This document shows positions 24,906 to 33,655 of a DNA stretch of 36,866 nt, piece by piece. The notes under the pieces are model-generated. The model did not search any database, was not told the DNA's origin, and was given only the letters and a program-made list of their open reading frames with translations. Each line of letters opens with the position of its first letter. Position 1 is the first letter of the stretch. The stretch covers positions 1-36,866 of the forward strand of contig CANGZU010000008.1 in the NCBI GenBank assembly GCA_947458785.1, read 5' to 3'. This stretch comes from Ignavibacteria bacterium. GTDB taxonomy: Bacteria; Bacteroidota; Ignavibacteria; Kapaibacteriales; Kapaibacteriaceae. Made by a program: the position numbers and the translations under genes.

Positions 24906-26678
24906 ATGCACTTCGAACAACGCACGACAACCTGTGGCGCCTTGCGTCCAGAACATGATGGCTTGTCAGTTACGCTTAACGGTTGGGTAAACGCCAGGCG
25001 CGACTATGGCGGTGTGATATTCATTGACCTACGGGATCGTGACGGTGTAACGCAAGTGGTTGTCGATTCAGCACACACGCCCGAGCTCTCTGCGCAGATT
25101 CACGAGGTTCGTGCAGAGTATGTTCTCTGGGTGAAGGGGGCTGTGCGTATGCGTGAGAATCCTAATCCGCGCATTCCGACAGGACTTATCGAAGTACTTG
25201 TTTCAGAGGTTGGCATCATCAATCCATCGGATGTTCCTCCATTTGAGATTGTTGATGAACTAGGCACCAACGAGGAACTTCGACTCAAGCATCGCTACCT
25301 CGATCTGCGCAGGACAGTTCTTCAGAAGAATTTCATCGTCCGTAATAAGCTCGCTCAGATCACTCATAGGTTCTTTGAGCAAGAAGGATTTCTTGAAGTA
25401 GAAACACCGGTTTTGACGAAGTCTACGCCAGAAGGTGCTCGCGACTTCCTTGTTCCAAGTCGAATCAACAAGGGGCGTTTCTATGCCTTGCCCCAATCAC
25501 CTCAGTTGTTCAAACAGCTGCTGATGGTCTCAGGCTTCGATAAGTACATGCAGATCGTAAAGTGCTTCCGTGATGAGGATCTTCGTGCGGACCGGCAGCC
25601 GGAATTCACACAGATCGACGTTGAGATGTCATTCATCCGTCAAGACGATATTCTGTCGCTCACGGAACGCTTCATCCGTACGGCATGGCGCGAGATCCTT
25701 GATTATTCGGTGCCGGATACATTCCCTCGTATGACCTTCCAGTATGCAATGGAGACGTATGGAAGCGACAAGCCCGATATCCGCTACGACCTACAGCTGG
25801 TAAACGTTTCATCACGAGCGGCGTCTTGCGACTTTTCTGTTTTTCGTGATACAGTTGCCGGGGGCGGCGCCGTCATGGCTCTCAATGCAAAGGGCTGCGC
25901 TGGATTCTCTCGCAAACAGATCGACGAGCTGACCGAACACGCAAAAAAATATGGTGCTAAGGGTCTACCATGGCTCAAAGCTCAGGGTGGGGAAACAACA
26001 GGGTCGTTCTTGAAGGCTGTTACTCCTGACCAGGCCTCGGACCTGCTTAACGCATGTTCGGCAGCTGACGGTGATCTTGTGCTGTTTGTTCCGGGCGAGT
26101 GGGAGCGAGCCTGTACGATTGCTGGTGCTCTGCGCACGGAGATTGCACGCAGAACAGGTATTCTGGATGGGTTGAAGGGGACGTATTCGTTCCATTGGAT
26201 TACTGAGTTTCCATTGCTTGAATACAGCGATGAAGAATCACGCTGGATCGCCAGACACCATCCGTTTACATCGCCGCTGCCAGAGGATGTTAACCTACTG
26301 TCCACTGATCCAACTCACGCACGAGCGCTTGCACACGACCTTGTGATCAATGGCTATGAGGTCGCTGGAGGGTCGGTGCGTATTCACACGAATGCAGTTC
26401 AACAGCGCATGTTCGACCTGCTCGGATTTAGTCGGGAAGACGCCGAGTCAAAGTTTGGATTCCTGCTCGATGCACTCAAGTATGGTGCGCCCCCTCACGG
26501 AGGCATTGCATTTGGTTTTGACCGTCTTGTGATGTTGCTGTGTGGCACAGACAACATTCGAGATGTTATTGCGTTCCCAAAAACAACGTCAGGACTTTCC
26601 CTCATGGATGGTTGCCCGTCGGGAATTGACGCACAGCAACTTCGTGACGTCGGTATCGCGACAATTTCTGGAGAATGA
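24906..26678 (+). CDS. aspS: Aspartyl-tRNA synthetase
   Basis: Encodes 590 residues, the bacterial type. The N-terminal anticodon-binding OB fold includes R-R-D-Y-G-G-V-I-F-I-D-L-R-D. Class II motif 2 lies at F221-R-D-E-D-L-R-A-D-R-Q-P-E-F-T-Q-I-D-V-E240, an inserted GAD domain at about 310-415, and motif 3 near 530-545 (G-I-A-F-G-F-D-R-L). Charges tRNA-Asp. Residue Y34 is at the position that helps separate Asp-only (Leu in E. coli) from Asp/Asn-charging (often His) enzymes, so specificity is not settled. Confidence 0.98.
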   Translation: MHFEQRTTTCGALRPEHDGLSVTLNGWVNARRDYGGVIFIDLRDRDGVTQVVVDSAHTPELSAQIHEVRAEYVLWVKGAVRMRENPNPRIPTGLIEVLVSEVGIINPSDVPPFEIVDELGTNEELRLKHRYLDLRRTVLQKNFIVRNKLAQITHRFFEQEGFLEVETPVLTKSTPEGARDFLVPSRINKGRFYALPQSPQLFKQLLMVSGFDKYMQIVKCFRDEDLRADRQPEFTQIDVEMSFIRQDDILSLTERFIRTAWREILDYSVPDTFPRMTFQYAMETYGSDKPDIRYDLQLVNVSSRAASCDFSVFRDTVAGGGAVMALNAKGCAGFSRKQIDELTEHAKKYGAKGLPWLKAQGGETTGSFLKAVTPDQASDLLNACSAADGDLVLFVPGEWERACTIAGALRTEIARRTGILDGLKGTYSFHWITEFPLLEYSDEESRWIARHHPFTSPLPEDVNLLSTDPTHARALAHDLVINGYEVAGGSVRIHTNAVQQRMFDLLGFSREDAESKFGFLLDALKYGAPPHGGIAFGFDRLVMLLCGTDNIRDVIAFPKTTSGLSLMDGCPSGIDAQQLRDVGIATISGE

Positions 26679-26682
26679 TGAC

Positions 26683-27537
26683 GTGAGATATCGGTCGTTG
26701 ATAGCTCTGGTCCTCCTGTCCATCCTCGCATCAGTCTCGTTTGCTGTTACGGGTGAGGGCACCCGACGTAAGTTCAACGAGGTCCGTTCGAAGATCATTG
26801 ATTCCAACTGGAAGGCCCTTCCGATTGGGTCGCTTGTATCGAAGGTAGGTCTCGAGCTTCTCGAGGCACCATATGTTGGTGGCACGCTTGACGGGACCGG
26901 CAGGGAAGTATGCACCGTAGACATGTTGCGGTTGGACTGTGTGACACTCTTTGAAGTGTCTCTTAACATGGCCCGCATCATGCAGCTTGGAAAGGATTCA
27001 CTCGAAGACCTGGTCGAGGCAGTTACCTACACACGTTATCGTGATGGCATACTCTCTGATTACACTAGCCGGCTGCACTACACCTCGGAATGGATCGACA
27101 ACAACATCAAAAAGGGTGTCGTCGTAGACGTGACGTCCCAGCTTGGAGGAATACCATTTGTGCTCCAGCTAGGGTTTATGTCGCAAAATCCCAAGTACTA
27201 TCCCGCACTCGTAGCAGAGCCAAGGTATGTCGAGGTTATGCGTTCCATTGAACAACGAGTGAACGCCACTTCAAGAACGATCATACCACGGCAGAGTATT
27301 GCCAATATCGAGTCGCAGCTTCAGGACGGCGATATTATCGCTATAGCTACCTCGAAAAAGGGGCTTGATTACTCCCACACCGGCATGATTGTTCGCGATG
27401 GTGATCGTGCCCGGTTCCTGCATGCCTCATCAACAAAAAAGAAGGTAATCCTCGATGGGCCGATCTCGGAATACGTTGGACGGCTCGAATCAAATCTTGG
27501 GATTACCGTGCTTCGCCCCTTGCCAGTTGCGAGATAA
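26683..27537 (+). CDS. DUF1460 secreted amidase-like (NlpC/P60 fold) protein
   Basis: Encodes 284 residues from a GTG at 26683; the frame stays open upstream inside aspS, but only the GTG gives a signal peptide (residues 1-21, cleavage SFA-V). DUF1460 hallmarks: Y-V-G-G-T-L-D at 64-70, R-L-D-C86-V-T-L-F-E, S-R-L-H132-Y, W-I-D-N-N, D-Y-S-H232-T-G. The family is annotated as N-acetylmuramoyl-L-alanine amidase-like; C86 and H232 are the likely catalytic pair. Probably trims cell-wall peptides in the periplasm. Its end overlaps the convergent lipM-like gene by 35 bases. Confidence 0.9.
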   Translation: MRYRSLIALVLLSILASVSFAVTGEGTRRKFNEVRSKIIDSNWKALPIGSLVSKVGLELLEAPYVGGTLDGTGREVCTVDMLRLDCVTLFEVSLNMARIMQLGKDSLEDLVEAVTYTRYRDGILSDYTSRLHYTSEWIDNNIKKGVVVDVTSQLGGIPFVLQLGFMSQNPKYYPALVAEPRYVEVMRSIEQRVNATSRTIIPRQSIANIESQLQDGDIIAIATSKKGLDYSHTGMIVRDGDRARFLHASSTKKKVILDGPISEYVGRLESNLGITVLRPLPVAR

Positions 27538-28261
27538 CTTGTAGGTCTTGCACTACGAGTTCACGTTGTGTCTCGAAGCGGGAACACACATCCTGTTTCG
27601 AGATCGCATGGCCAGCAGCCTCCGATAATGTTGCGCTTGTGTTGAGCAATAAGCTGCTAATCTTTGCTGCTTCGTCATCATTCCGCGCGATCACATGGGC
27701 TAGGTTCTCGTGACCCTGCTCACACAGAATGGAGCCATGCTGCAGAAGCACGCCATCCATGACCCGCTGGGCAGATCCGACAACTTTACGATTATTCCAG
27801 AGGATCTCGCTCTTGGCGTGACTTGAAAAGCAGGCCTGTCCGATTGGTTGTTGGGATGAGTAATGGGTTCGAAGATCTGACGAGAGCGACGCATGGGTAA
27901 GCGAAGGCGCAAGCTCAGCCAGGACGCGGTAGAGCAAGTCATGAACAGCTGCGTAGATATGTTGAGCTCGGCTTGCATCTGGCAGGCTCACACAGATGCA
28001 GTATGTAACCTCCTCCGCATGCAATACTGCTCTGCCGCCAGTGGGCCGGTGTACAACGTCAAGACCTAGGTCTCTAACTGCGTCTTGGTTGAGCGCATCC
28101 ACAGACTGGTGCTTGCCTAATGATACACACCATGGGCTCCAGCTGTAGAGGCGTAGTCCTGAATGAATTGTTCCCTGGCAGACCTCTTCGTGCATGGTAA
28201 GATCCATGGCCATGTTTTCCCGACCTGTGGCCGGTCCGTCAATGCGGAAGATGGGGCTCAT
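27503..28261 (-). CDS. LipM/LplA-like octanoyl- or lipoyltransferase
   Basis: Encodes 252 residues of the biotin/lipoate ligase fold. Conserved R72-P-T-G-G-R77, then C144-F (the LipM nucleophile position), K159 in N-R-K-V-V-G-S-A-Q, and L-L-Q-H-G-S-I-L at about 172-179. The Cys points to a LipM-type octanoyltransferase rather than a plain lipoate ligase. It would supply lipoyl groups for 2-oxoacid dehydrogenase E2 proteins, the partners of the two E1 enzymes here. Its ATG overlaps the tyrS stop (ATGA). Confidence 0.87.
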   Translation of the reverse strand: MSPIFRIDGPATGRENMAMDLTMHEEVCQGTIHSGLRLYSWSPWCVSLGKHQSVDALNQDAVRDLGLDVVHRPTGGRAVLHAEEVTYCICVSLPDASRAQHIYAAVHDLLYRVLAELAPSLTHASLSSDLRTHYSSQQPIGQACFSSHAKSEILWNNRKVVGSAQRVMDGVLLQHGSILCEQGHENLAHVIARNDDEAAKISSLLLNTSATLSEAAGHAISKQDVCSRFETQRELVVQDLQVISQLARGEAR

Positions 28262-29466
28262 GCACCAATCACGCGCAAGAAGCGCAGCTTACCAACACGC
28301 AGTATTCGCTGCTCGGAGATGTCAACGACGGCGTATGGGTCTGTGATCTTTACGGCATCAAGTGAGACCCCGCCCTGAGTAACCAATCTGCGTGCCTCGC
28401 TTTTTGATGCGGCCATCTGCGTGTCAACAAGTAATGTGATGACGTCTGTTTGTGCGTACGGTAATGACCGTTCCTCGATCACATCAGGGATGTCCTTCTT
28501 CACAAACACGCGTTCGAATTCAGCAAATGCTTCATCACCGGCGGACTGACCATGGTACCGTGCAACAATGCGTTTAGCGATATCAACCTTTGCTGCCCGA
28601 GGATGCAGTGACCCGTCCTGCAGACCCTGTTTTACCAACGTGACTTCATCCGAGGGAGCGAAGCAAGCATACTGCAGGTACCGTGGGATCAAGGAGTCTG
28701 GGATGGACATCGTCTTTCCAAACATGTCCTTGGGGCTGTCGGTAAGTCCAATGTAATTGTCGAGCGACTTGCTCATCTTCTCTACGCCGTCTGTTCCCTC
28801 GATGATAGGCATCGTTAGAATGCACTGAGGTTCTGCCCCAGAGCCGCGCATGATTTCGCGTCCAGCAAGCAAGTTGAACTTTTGGTCTGTACCACCGACT
28901 TCAATGTCTGCTTTGACGGCAACAGAGTCATAGGCCTGAATCAAAGGGTACAGGAACTCATGCAGTGAAATAGGCTCATTTGCTCTGTAGCGCTTCGTAA
29001 AGTCGTCACGTTCGAGCAACTGGGCCACGGTGTACTGTGATGTAAGGCGAATGACGTCGCGAAAGCTAAGGAGGTCGAGCCAACTTGAATTGTAGAGAAC
29101 TTCCGTGCGGTACATGTCTAGGATCTTCGCTGCCTGCATAACATACGTTGTACCGTTATGGCGTGTTTCTTCGATGGTAAGAGCAGGGCGAGTTTTGGAC
29201 TTCCCGGTTGGATCTCCAATTGTCGCTGTAAAGTCTCCAATGATTAGCACTACTAGGTGCCCAAGATCTTGAAACTGACGGAGCTTCTGCAGCACCACGG
29301 CATGTCCAATGTGAATGTCCGGCCGGCTGGGGTCTAAGCCCAACTTGATACGGAGGGGCGTGTTGTTCTTGATACTGCGCTCAAGCTTCATGATCACATC
29401 TTCTTCTGGAAGAAGATCGACCACGTTTTCCTTGATAACGGCAAGTTGTTCGTGAAGTGGTTTCAT
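28258..29466 (-). CDS. tyrS: Tyrosyl-tRNA synthetase
   Basis: Encodes 402 residues. Class I motifs: H52-I-G-H55 and K230-M-S-K-S234; the tyrosine site includes G-D-F-T-A-T-I-G-D-P-T-G-K, and an S4 RNA-binding domain ends the protein (about 338-400). Charges tRNA-Tyr. Lies 21 bases after smpB and overlaps the lipM-like gene by four bases, so the three are likely one transcript. Confidence 0.98.
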   Translation of the reverse strand: MKPLHEQLAVIKENVVDLLPEEDVIMKLERSIKNNTPLRIKLGLDPSRPDIHIGHAVVLQKLRQFQDLGHLVVLIIGDFTATIGDPTGKSKTRPALTIEETRHNGTTYVMQAAKILDMYRTEVLYNSSWLDLLSFRDVIRLTSQYTVAQLLERDDFTKRYRANEPISLHEFLYPLIQAYDSVAVKADIEVGGTDQKFNLLAGREIMRGSGAEPQCILTMPIIEGTDGVEKMSKSLDNYIGLTDSPKDMFGKTMSIPDSLIPRYLQYACFAPSDEVTLVKQGLQDGSLHPRAAKVDIAKRIVARYHGQSAGDEAFAEFERVFVKKDIPDVIEERSLPYAQTDVITLLVDTQMAASKSEARRLVTQGGVSLDAVKITDPYAVVDISEQRILRVGKLRFLRVIGA

Positions 29467-29487
29467 ACCTGTTCTTTACACCCAATC

Positions 29488-29961
29488 CTAGTAATCAGAA
29501 GTCTTACGCTGCAACTCACGTTTGAGGTCGCGCTCCTTCGTACTGGCGCGCTTGTCATAGAGTTTCTTACCGCGCACCAATCCGAGTTCGACCTTGACGT
29601 ATGGACCCGAAAAATAGAGAGATAGTGGAACAACTGTAAGCCCCTTTTCCTCAATTCCCTCGCGCATTTTTCGCAACTCGTGCGCCTGCAGCAGTAGCTT
29701 ACGCTTGCGCAAGGGCTCGTGGTTCTCGCGGTTGCCAAAATCGTAGGGGGCGATGTGCAGACCAAGCAGGAAGAATTCGTCATTCTGGCGCGATGGGAAC
29801 ATCCCATAGGCGTCTGCGATGTTGACCTTTCCGGCTCGGAGTGACTTTACCTCGGTCCCCAACAGGGCAATGCCCGCCTCAAAGCGCTGGAGTACTTCAT
29901 ACTCGTGGAGCGCCTTGCGGTTGGTAATGATGGTTCGTATCGTTCGTTCGCTGGTCTGCAT
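29488..29961 (-). CDS. smpB: SmpB, tmRNA-binding protein
   Basis: Encodes 157 residues. Conserved features: N-R-K-A-L-H-E-Y, G-I-A-L-L-G-T-E-V-K-S-L-R, H-I-A-P-Y, R-K-R-K-L-L-L, G-L-T-V-V-P-L-S-L-Y-F, and the C-terminal K-L-Y-D-K-R tail that mimics a codon-anticodon stem. SmpB brings tmRNA to stalled ribosomes. The ATG is only four bases after the T-tract of a terminator, leaving no room for a separate promoter. The tmRNA gene is not in the window. Confidence 0.97.
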   Translation of the reverse strand: MQTSERTIRTIITNRKALHEYEVLQRFEAGIALLGTEVKSLRAGKVNIADAYGMFPSRQNDEFFLLGLHIAPYDFGNRENHEPLRKRKLLLQAHELRKMREGIEEKGLTVVPLSLYFSGPYVKVELGLVRGKKLYDKRASTKERDLKRELQRKTSDY

Positions 29962-29964
29962 AAT

Positions 29965-29994
29965 AAAAAAAGCCCCACGGATGATCGCAGGGCT
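29965..29994 (-). terminator. Terminator between tRNA-Ser and smpB
   Basis: Read on the minus strand: AGCCCTGCG pairs with CGTGGGGCT (nine pairs, two G-T), a six-base loop, then seven T. It starts seven bases after the tRNA 3' end and ends four bases before the smpB ATG. It could end the tRNA transcript, attenuate smpB, or both. Confidence 0.85.
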
Positions 29995-30000
29995 CTTCAG

Positions 30001-30091
30001 CGGAGAGGGAGGGATTCGAACCCTCGGTAGCGGTTAGTACCACTACGACGGTTTAGCAAACCGTTGCCTTCAGCCACTCGGCCACCTCTCC
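30001..30091 (-). tRNA. tRNA-Ser(GCU)
   Basis: A complete 91-base cloverleaf on the minus strand: acceptor GGAGAGG/CCTCTCC with discriminator G, a D arm, anticodon arm ACGGT-TTGCTAA-ACCGT with anticodon GCT, a long variable arm forming an eight-pair stem (class II, as expected for serine), and T arm GAGGG-TTCGAAT-CCCTC. CCA is not encoded. It reads AGC/AGU codons. Confidence 0.98.
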
Positions 30092-30101
30092 TGACGGTTG
30101 G

Positions 30102-30131
30102 CAAAGATACGACGCGGAATGAAATCGGCAA
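30102..30131 (-). promoter_or_regulatory. Promoter of tRNA-Ser
   Basis: On the minus strand TTG (30131-30129), 19 bases, TATCTTTG (30109-30102): a full match to the Bacteroidota consensus. The mature tRNA begins ten bases further on. Confidence 0.75.
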
Positions 30132-30158
30132 TTGTCCGTTCGTACATGTTTATTTTTG
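30132..30158 (+). promoter_or_regulatory. Putative promoter of mutS-hslO
   Basis: TATTTTTG at 30151-30158 ends four bases before the GTG start of mutS. The nearest TTG (30132-30134) is 16 bases upstream, slightly short. This TTG is half of the palindrome CAATTG, whose other half serves the divergent tRNA-Ser promoter. Confidence 0.5.
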
Positions 30159-30162
30159 TTCG

Positions 30163-32769
30163 GTGAAATCTAGCAGCGAAACGCCGCTCATGCGGCAGTA
30201 CAACCAAATCAAAGACCGGCATCCTGATACGGTCTTATTGTTCCGCCTTGGTGATTTTTACGAGACCTTTGGTGATGATGCCATCATCACGGCAAAGGCA
30301 TGTGGGATTACGTTAACAAAGCGCAACAACGGAGCGGCGGGGGAGATGCCCCTTGCCGGGTTTCCGCATCATCAGCTGGACAATTACCTGCCAAAGCTTG
30401 TCAGCGCGGGCTATCGCGTGGCCGTTTGTGAACAACTAGAAGACCCCAAAAACGCCAAAGGTATCGTAAAGCGCGATGTGGTCGAGGTGGTAACTCCTGG
30501 CGTTGTGCTCTATGACAAACTGCTCGACAGCCGTCGAAACACCTACCTTGCTGCCTTGGCCGCACCGTTGACTGAAGCGGGACATTGGGGGCTTGCCGTA
30601 GCAGATATCTCGACAGGTGCATTTACTGCCGGAGAGATCCCCTCAAGATCCATTGAATCAGTGCTTGAGTCGTTTTCACCCGCCGAGATTATCGTCAACA
30701 AGGATGAGCGCGCAGTCTGGGAGCTGTTACTGAGTAAACAGTCCTCAAAGCCTGCGATCACGCGACGTGATACATGGCACTTTAACCGTAGCTCCTGCCA
30801 GGAGCTGCTCAACAGGCACTTCAATACGACATCTCTGAAGGGCTTCGGCATTGAAGAGCTTGAGCTTGGTATTGTTGCGGCAGGCGTGCTACTGCAATAC
30901 GTATCCGACTCGCAGAAAAGTGCGCTGTCGCAACTTCAGTCGATCAAGGCCCTTCGATATGATGACGTGATGCTCCTTGATACAGCAACAAGGCGCAACC
31001 TGCAGATACAATCACAGTCTGGCGAGCTTGGGGTCTCTGGGGCGCTCGTTGATCTCCTAGACAATACCGCAAGCCCCATGGGAGCGCGCCTGCTTCGATG
31101 GTGGATGCAGACGCCATTGACAGACCAACGGCGCATCGAGCAGCGGCTAGCGGTTGTCCGAGCTCTCGTGCAACACCGCTCGCAGATCGATTCCGTTCGG
31201 GATTCACTGCGTCGCCTGGGAGACTTGGAGCGACTCTTAACCAAGATCGTAACCAACAGAGCATCCGCTCGCGAGGTTGGAGCTTTTCGTCATGGCTTGG
31301 AAACGTTGCCAAGTATTCTAAGCTCCACGGTAGGTATCGCCTCTGATGAACTTCAGAAGATTACCGCCTCTATTGACGTTCACCATGAACTTACTCATGC
31401 AATTGGTGCGGCTCTCGTAGACGAGCCACCAGTTGCCGTTGGATCTGGCTTGATGTTTCGACAAGGCTTTGACATTGAACTTGACGAGGCATCACGAGCA
31501 CTTCACCACGGCAAGGAGTGGGTTACAGAGTACCAACAGCATCAGCGTGACGAGACAGGCATTCCGAATCTCAAGATCGGATATACCGGGGTTTTCGGAT
31601 ACTACATCGAAGTCAGTAACGCCCAACGCACGAAGGTGCCGGCGTCGTACGACCGAAGGCAGACGCTTGCCAATGCCGAACGATATACGACAATTGAGCT
31701 CAAGGAACTTGAAGGAAAGATCGCAACTGCTCAGGAGCATGTCACGCAGCGTGAAGCCTTACTCCTGCAAGACCTGCGACAGAAAATTGCTGATCATTGC
31801 CAATCACTGCAGCGAACGCTACAGCATGTTGCAATTCTTGACGTCCTGGCTTCATTTGCGCACGTAGCATACACCTACGACTACTGCGAGCCGATTGTCC
31901 ACGGTGGAACCGACCTTGTGATTGATGCTGCTCGGCATCCGGTTATCGAACGTATTCTTCCGCACGGCGTGCAGTACGTGCCCAATACCATCCGGATGGA
32001 CACGGAGCACTCTCAGGTGCATATCATTACCGGCCCCAACATGTCGGGCAAGTCCAGTTACCTTCGGCAGGTTGGTATATGTGTGTATTTGGCCCATATC
32101 GGGTGCTTCGTGCCTGCTGGCGGCGCGCACATTCCACTCACTGATCGCATCTACACTCGTGTTGGTGCGCAAGACAATCTTCTTGCGGGAGAGAGTACCT
32201 TTCTTGTGGAGATGCAGGAGTCTGCCAACATCTTGCACAACGCAACCCCACGAAGTTTGATCCTGCTTGATGAGGTGGGAAGGGGCACGGCAACATTTGA
32301 TGGTATCTCAATTGCATGGGCTATTGCTGAGCATATCCATGACCGCATCGGAGCAAAGACGATGTTTGCAACGCACTATCACGAGCTGACTGAGTTGGCA
32401 GAGCGTTGTGACAGAATTCAGAACTACCAAGTCGAAGTGCAAGAGATTGAAAATGACATCCTGTTTACGCATCGGGTGATCCCGGGTCATTCGAACCATT
32501 CATTTGGCATACACGTTGCGAAGATGGCTGGAATGCCTCATGTTGTCTTGGCAACAGCTAAGACTGTGTTACAGGCAATGGAAGGTAACAATGCCCGGCA
32601 GCAGGCAGGCCCAGCAAGTGTGGTCACGTCAGGTCAGGGTCAGGTTTCTCTTTTTGAACTTCGAGAAGACCGCATTCGGTCAATCATCACAGAACTTGAT
32701 ATCAACAACATGACGCCTATGCAGGCTCTGCAGACGCTCATGGATCTACGAAAGACAATCGATGAATGA
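30163..32769 (+). CDS. mutS: MutS, DNA mismatch-recognition ATPase
   Basis: Encodes 868 residues from a GTG at 30163. This start gives a short family-like lead-in before E-T-P-L-M-R-Q-Y; the frame is open further upstream but runs through the promoter and tRNA. Mismatch-contact motif F32-Y-E34, Walker A G624-P-N-M-S-G-K630-S, Walker B D703-E704-V-G-R-G-T, and T-H-Y-H-E-L after it. Detects mispaired bases and recruits MutL. The end overlaps hslO by eight bases. Confidence 0.97.
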   Translation: MKSSSETPLMRQYNQIKDRHPDTVLLFRLGDFYETFGDDAIITAKACGITLTKRNNGAAGEMPLAGFPHHQLDNYLPKLVSAGYRVAVCEQLEDPKNAKGIVKRDVVEVVTPGVVLYDKLLDSRRNTYLAALAAPLTEAGHWGLAVADISTGAFTAGEIPSRSIESVLESFSPAEIIVNKDERAVWELLLSKQSSKPAITRRDTWHFNRSSCQELLNRHFNTTSLKGFGIEELELGIVAAGVLLQYVSDSQKSALSQLQSIKALRYDDVMLLDTATRRNLQIQSQSGELGVSGALVDLLDNTASPMGARLLRWWMQTPLTDQRRIEQRLAVVRALVQHRSQIDSVRDSLRRLGDLERLLTKIVTNRASAREVGAFRHGLETLPSILSSTVGIASDELQKITASIDVHHELTHAIGAALVDEPPVAVGSGLMFRQGFDIELDEASRALHHGKEWVTEYQQHQRDETGIPNLKIGYTGVFGYYIEVSNAQRTKVPASYDRRQTLANAERYTTIELKELEGKIATAQEHVTQREALLLQDLRQKIADHCQSLQRTLQHVAILDVLASFAHVAYTYDYCEPIVHGGTDLVIDAARHPVIERILPHGVQYVPNTIRMDTEHSQVHIITGPNMSGKSSYLRQVGICVYLAHIGCFVPAGGAHIPLTDRIYTRVGAQDNLLAGESTFLVEMQESANILHNATPRSLILLDEVGRGTATFDGISIAWAIAEHIHDRIGAKTMFATHYHELTELAERCDRIQNYQVEVQEIENDILFTHRVIPGHSNHSFGIHVAKMAGMPHVVLATAKTVLQAMEGNNARQQAGPASVVTSGQGQVSLFELREDRIRSIITELDINNMTPMQALQTLMDLRKTIDE

Positions 32770-33655
32770 AGATGTAAAAAAGCTCTGGTCACAGCGTGAC
32801 AGGGTAACGAGAGTGATGACAAAGGACGGTACATTTCGTGCTGCTTTGATCCACAATCCGAAGACTGTGCGTACGGCTCAGGAGCGTCACGGTCTCGACC
32901 CGGTGGGTTCGCTCATTCTTGCAAGAATGATAACTGGAGCAAGCTTGTTGGCATCCTATCTCAAGGGTGAAGAGCGCGTGATTCTGACGGCAGAGGGAGA
33001 TGGACTGATACGTACAGTGTGCGCTGAGGCCATGCAGATAGGCGAGGTCCGAGGATTCATTTCACAGAATAAAGCACCTGTTGAAGGTCGAGATACGCCC
33101 CTTGGCAAGGGGCTGCTGCGAGTTCAGAGAGTTGTCTATGGCGAATACGAACCGGTAACAGGTATTGTAGAGCTGCGTCGGGGAGACATCACTTCGGATC
33201 TGAGCTATTATCTCACACAATCGGAGCAGATTCCGTCGGCTTTTGTTATCGATGTTGCCTACGATAGCGACGATCTCATCCGACAGAGTGTGGGGCTACT
33301 TGTGCAGGCGATGCCGGGAGCGAAAGATGTTGACATCTTTAGCGTTTATGATGCAGTTGACTATCTCGGTCGGATGACGGAGTACACAGACAATGGATAT
33401 ACGCCAGAGCAGATCCTGCGTCAGATCATGCCGTCTGATATCGATGTTGTAGCCAGCGCACCGGTAGACTTCTTCTGTCGTTGTTCCAAGGATCGCTACA
33501 AGTCGGCCTTGCTAACACTTGGCTTGGCAGAGATCGTCGGTATGCAGCAAGATGACCACAGGGAAATGGTCTGTCAATTCTGCTCTGAACGCTATACATT
33601 GTCTGATGAAGATTTCGATCAGATGATTGCGGCGCTGCAGGCGCAGTCGAACTAG
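32762..33655 (+). CDS. hslO: Hsp33, redox-regulated chaperone
   Basis: Encodes 297 residues. The C-terminal zinc site is C239-R-C241 and C271-Q-F-C274, the Hsp33 redox switch that opens under oxidative stress. The N-terminal part has G-L-I-R-T-V and G-K-G-L-L-R-V, also typical. Holds unfolding proteins during oxidative stress in the cytoplasm. The ATG lies within the end of mutS; the pair may join DNA repair and stress defence in one transcript. Its TAG stop shares CTAG with the convergent gene's stop. Confidence 0.96.
   Translation: MNEDVKKLWSQRDRVTRVMTKDGTFRAALIHNPKTVRTAQERHGLDPVGSLILARMITGASLLASYLKGEERVILTAEGDGLIRTVCAEAMQIGEVRGFISQNKAPVEGRDTPLGKGLLRVQRVVYGEYEPVTGIVELRRGDITSDLSYYLTQSEQIPSAFVIDVAYDSDDLIRQSVGLLVQAMPGAKDVDIFSVYDAVDYLGRMTEYTDNGYTPEQILRQIMPSDIDVVASAPVDFFCRCSKDRYKSALLTLGLAEIVGMQQDDHREMVCQFCSERYTLSDEDFDQMIAALQAQSN

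Noticed and set aside
30064-30162. N-terminal extension of MutS
   Set aside because: The open frame upstream runs through the tRNA-Ser gene and both promoters; the GTG at 30163 fits the family.
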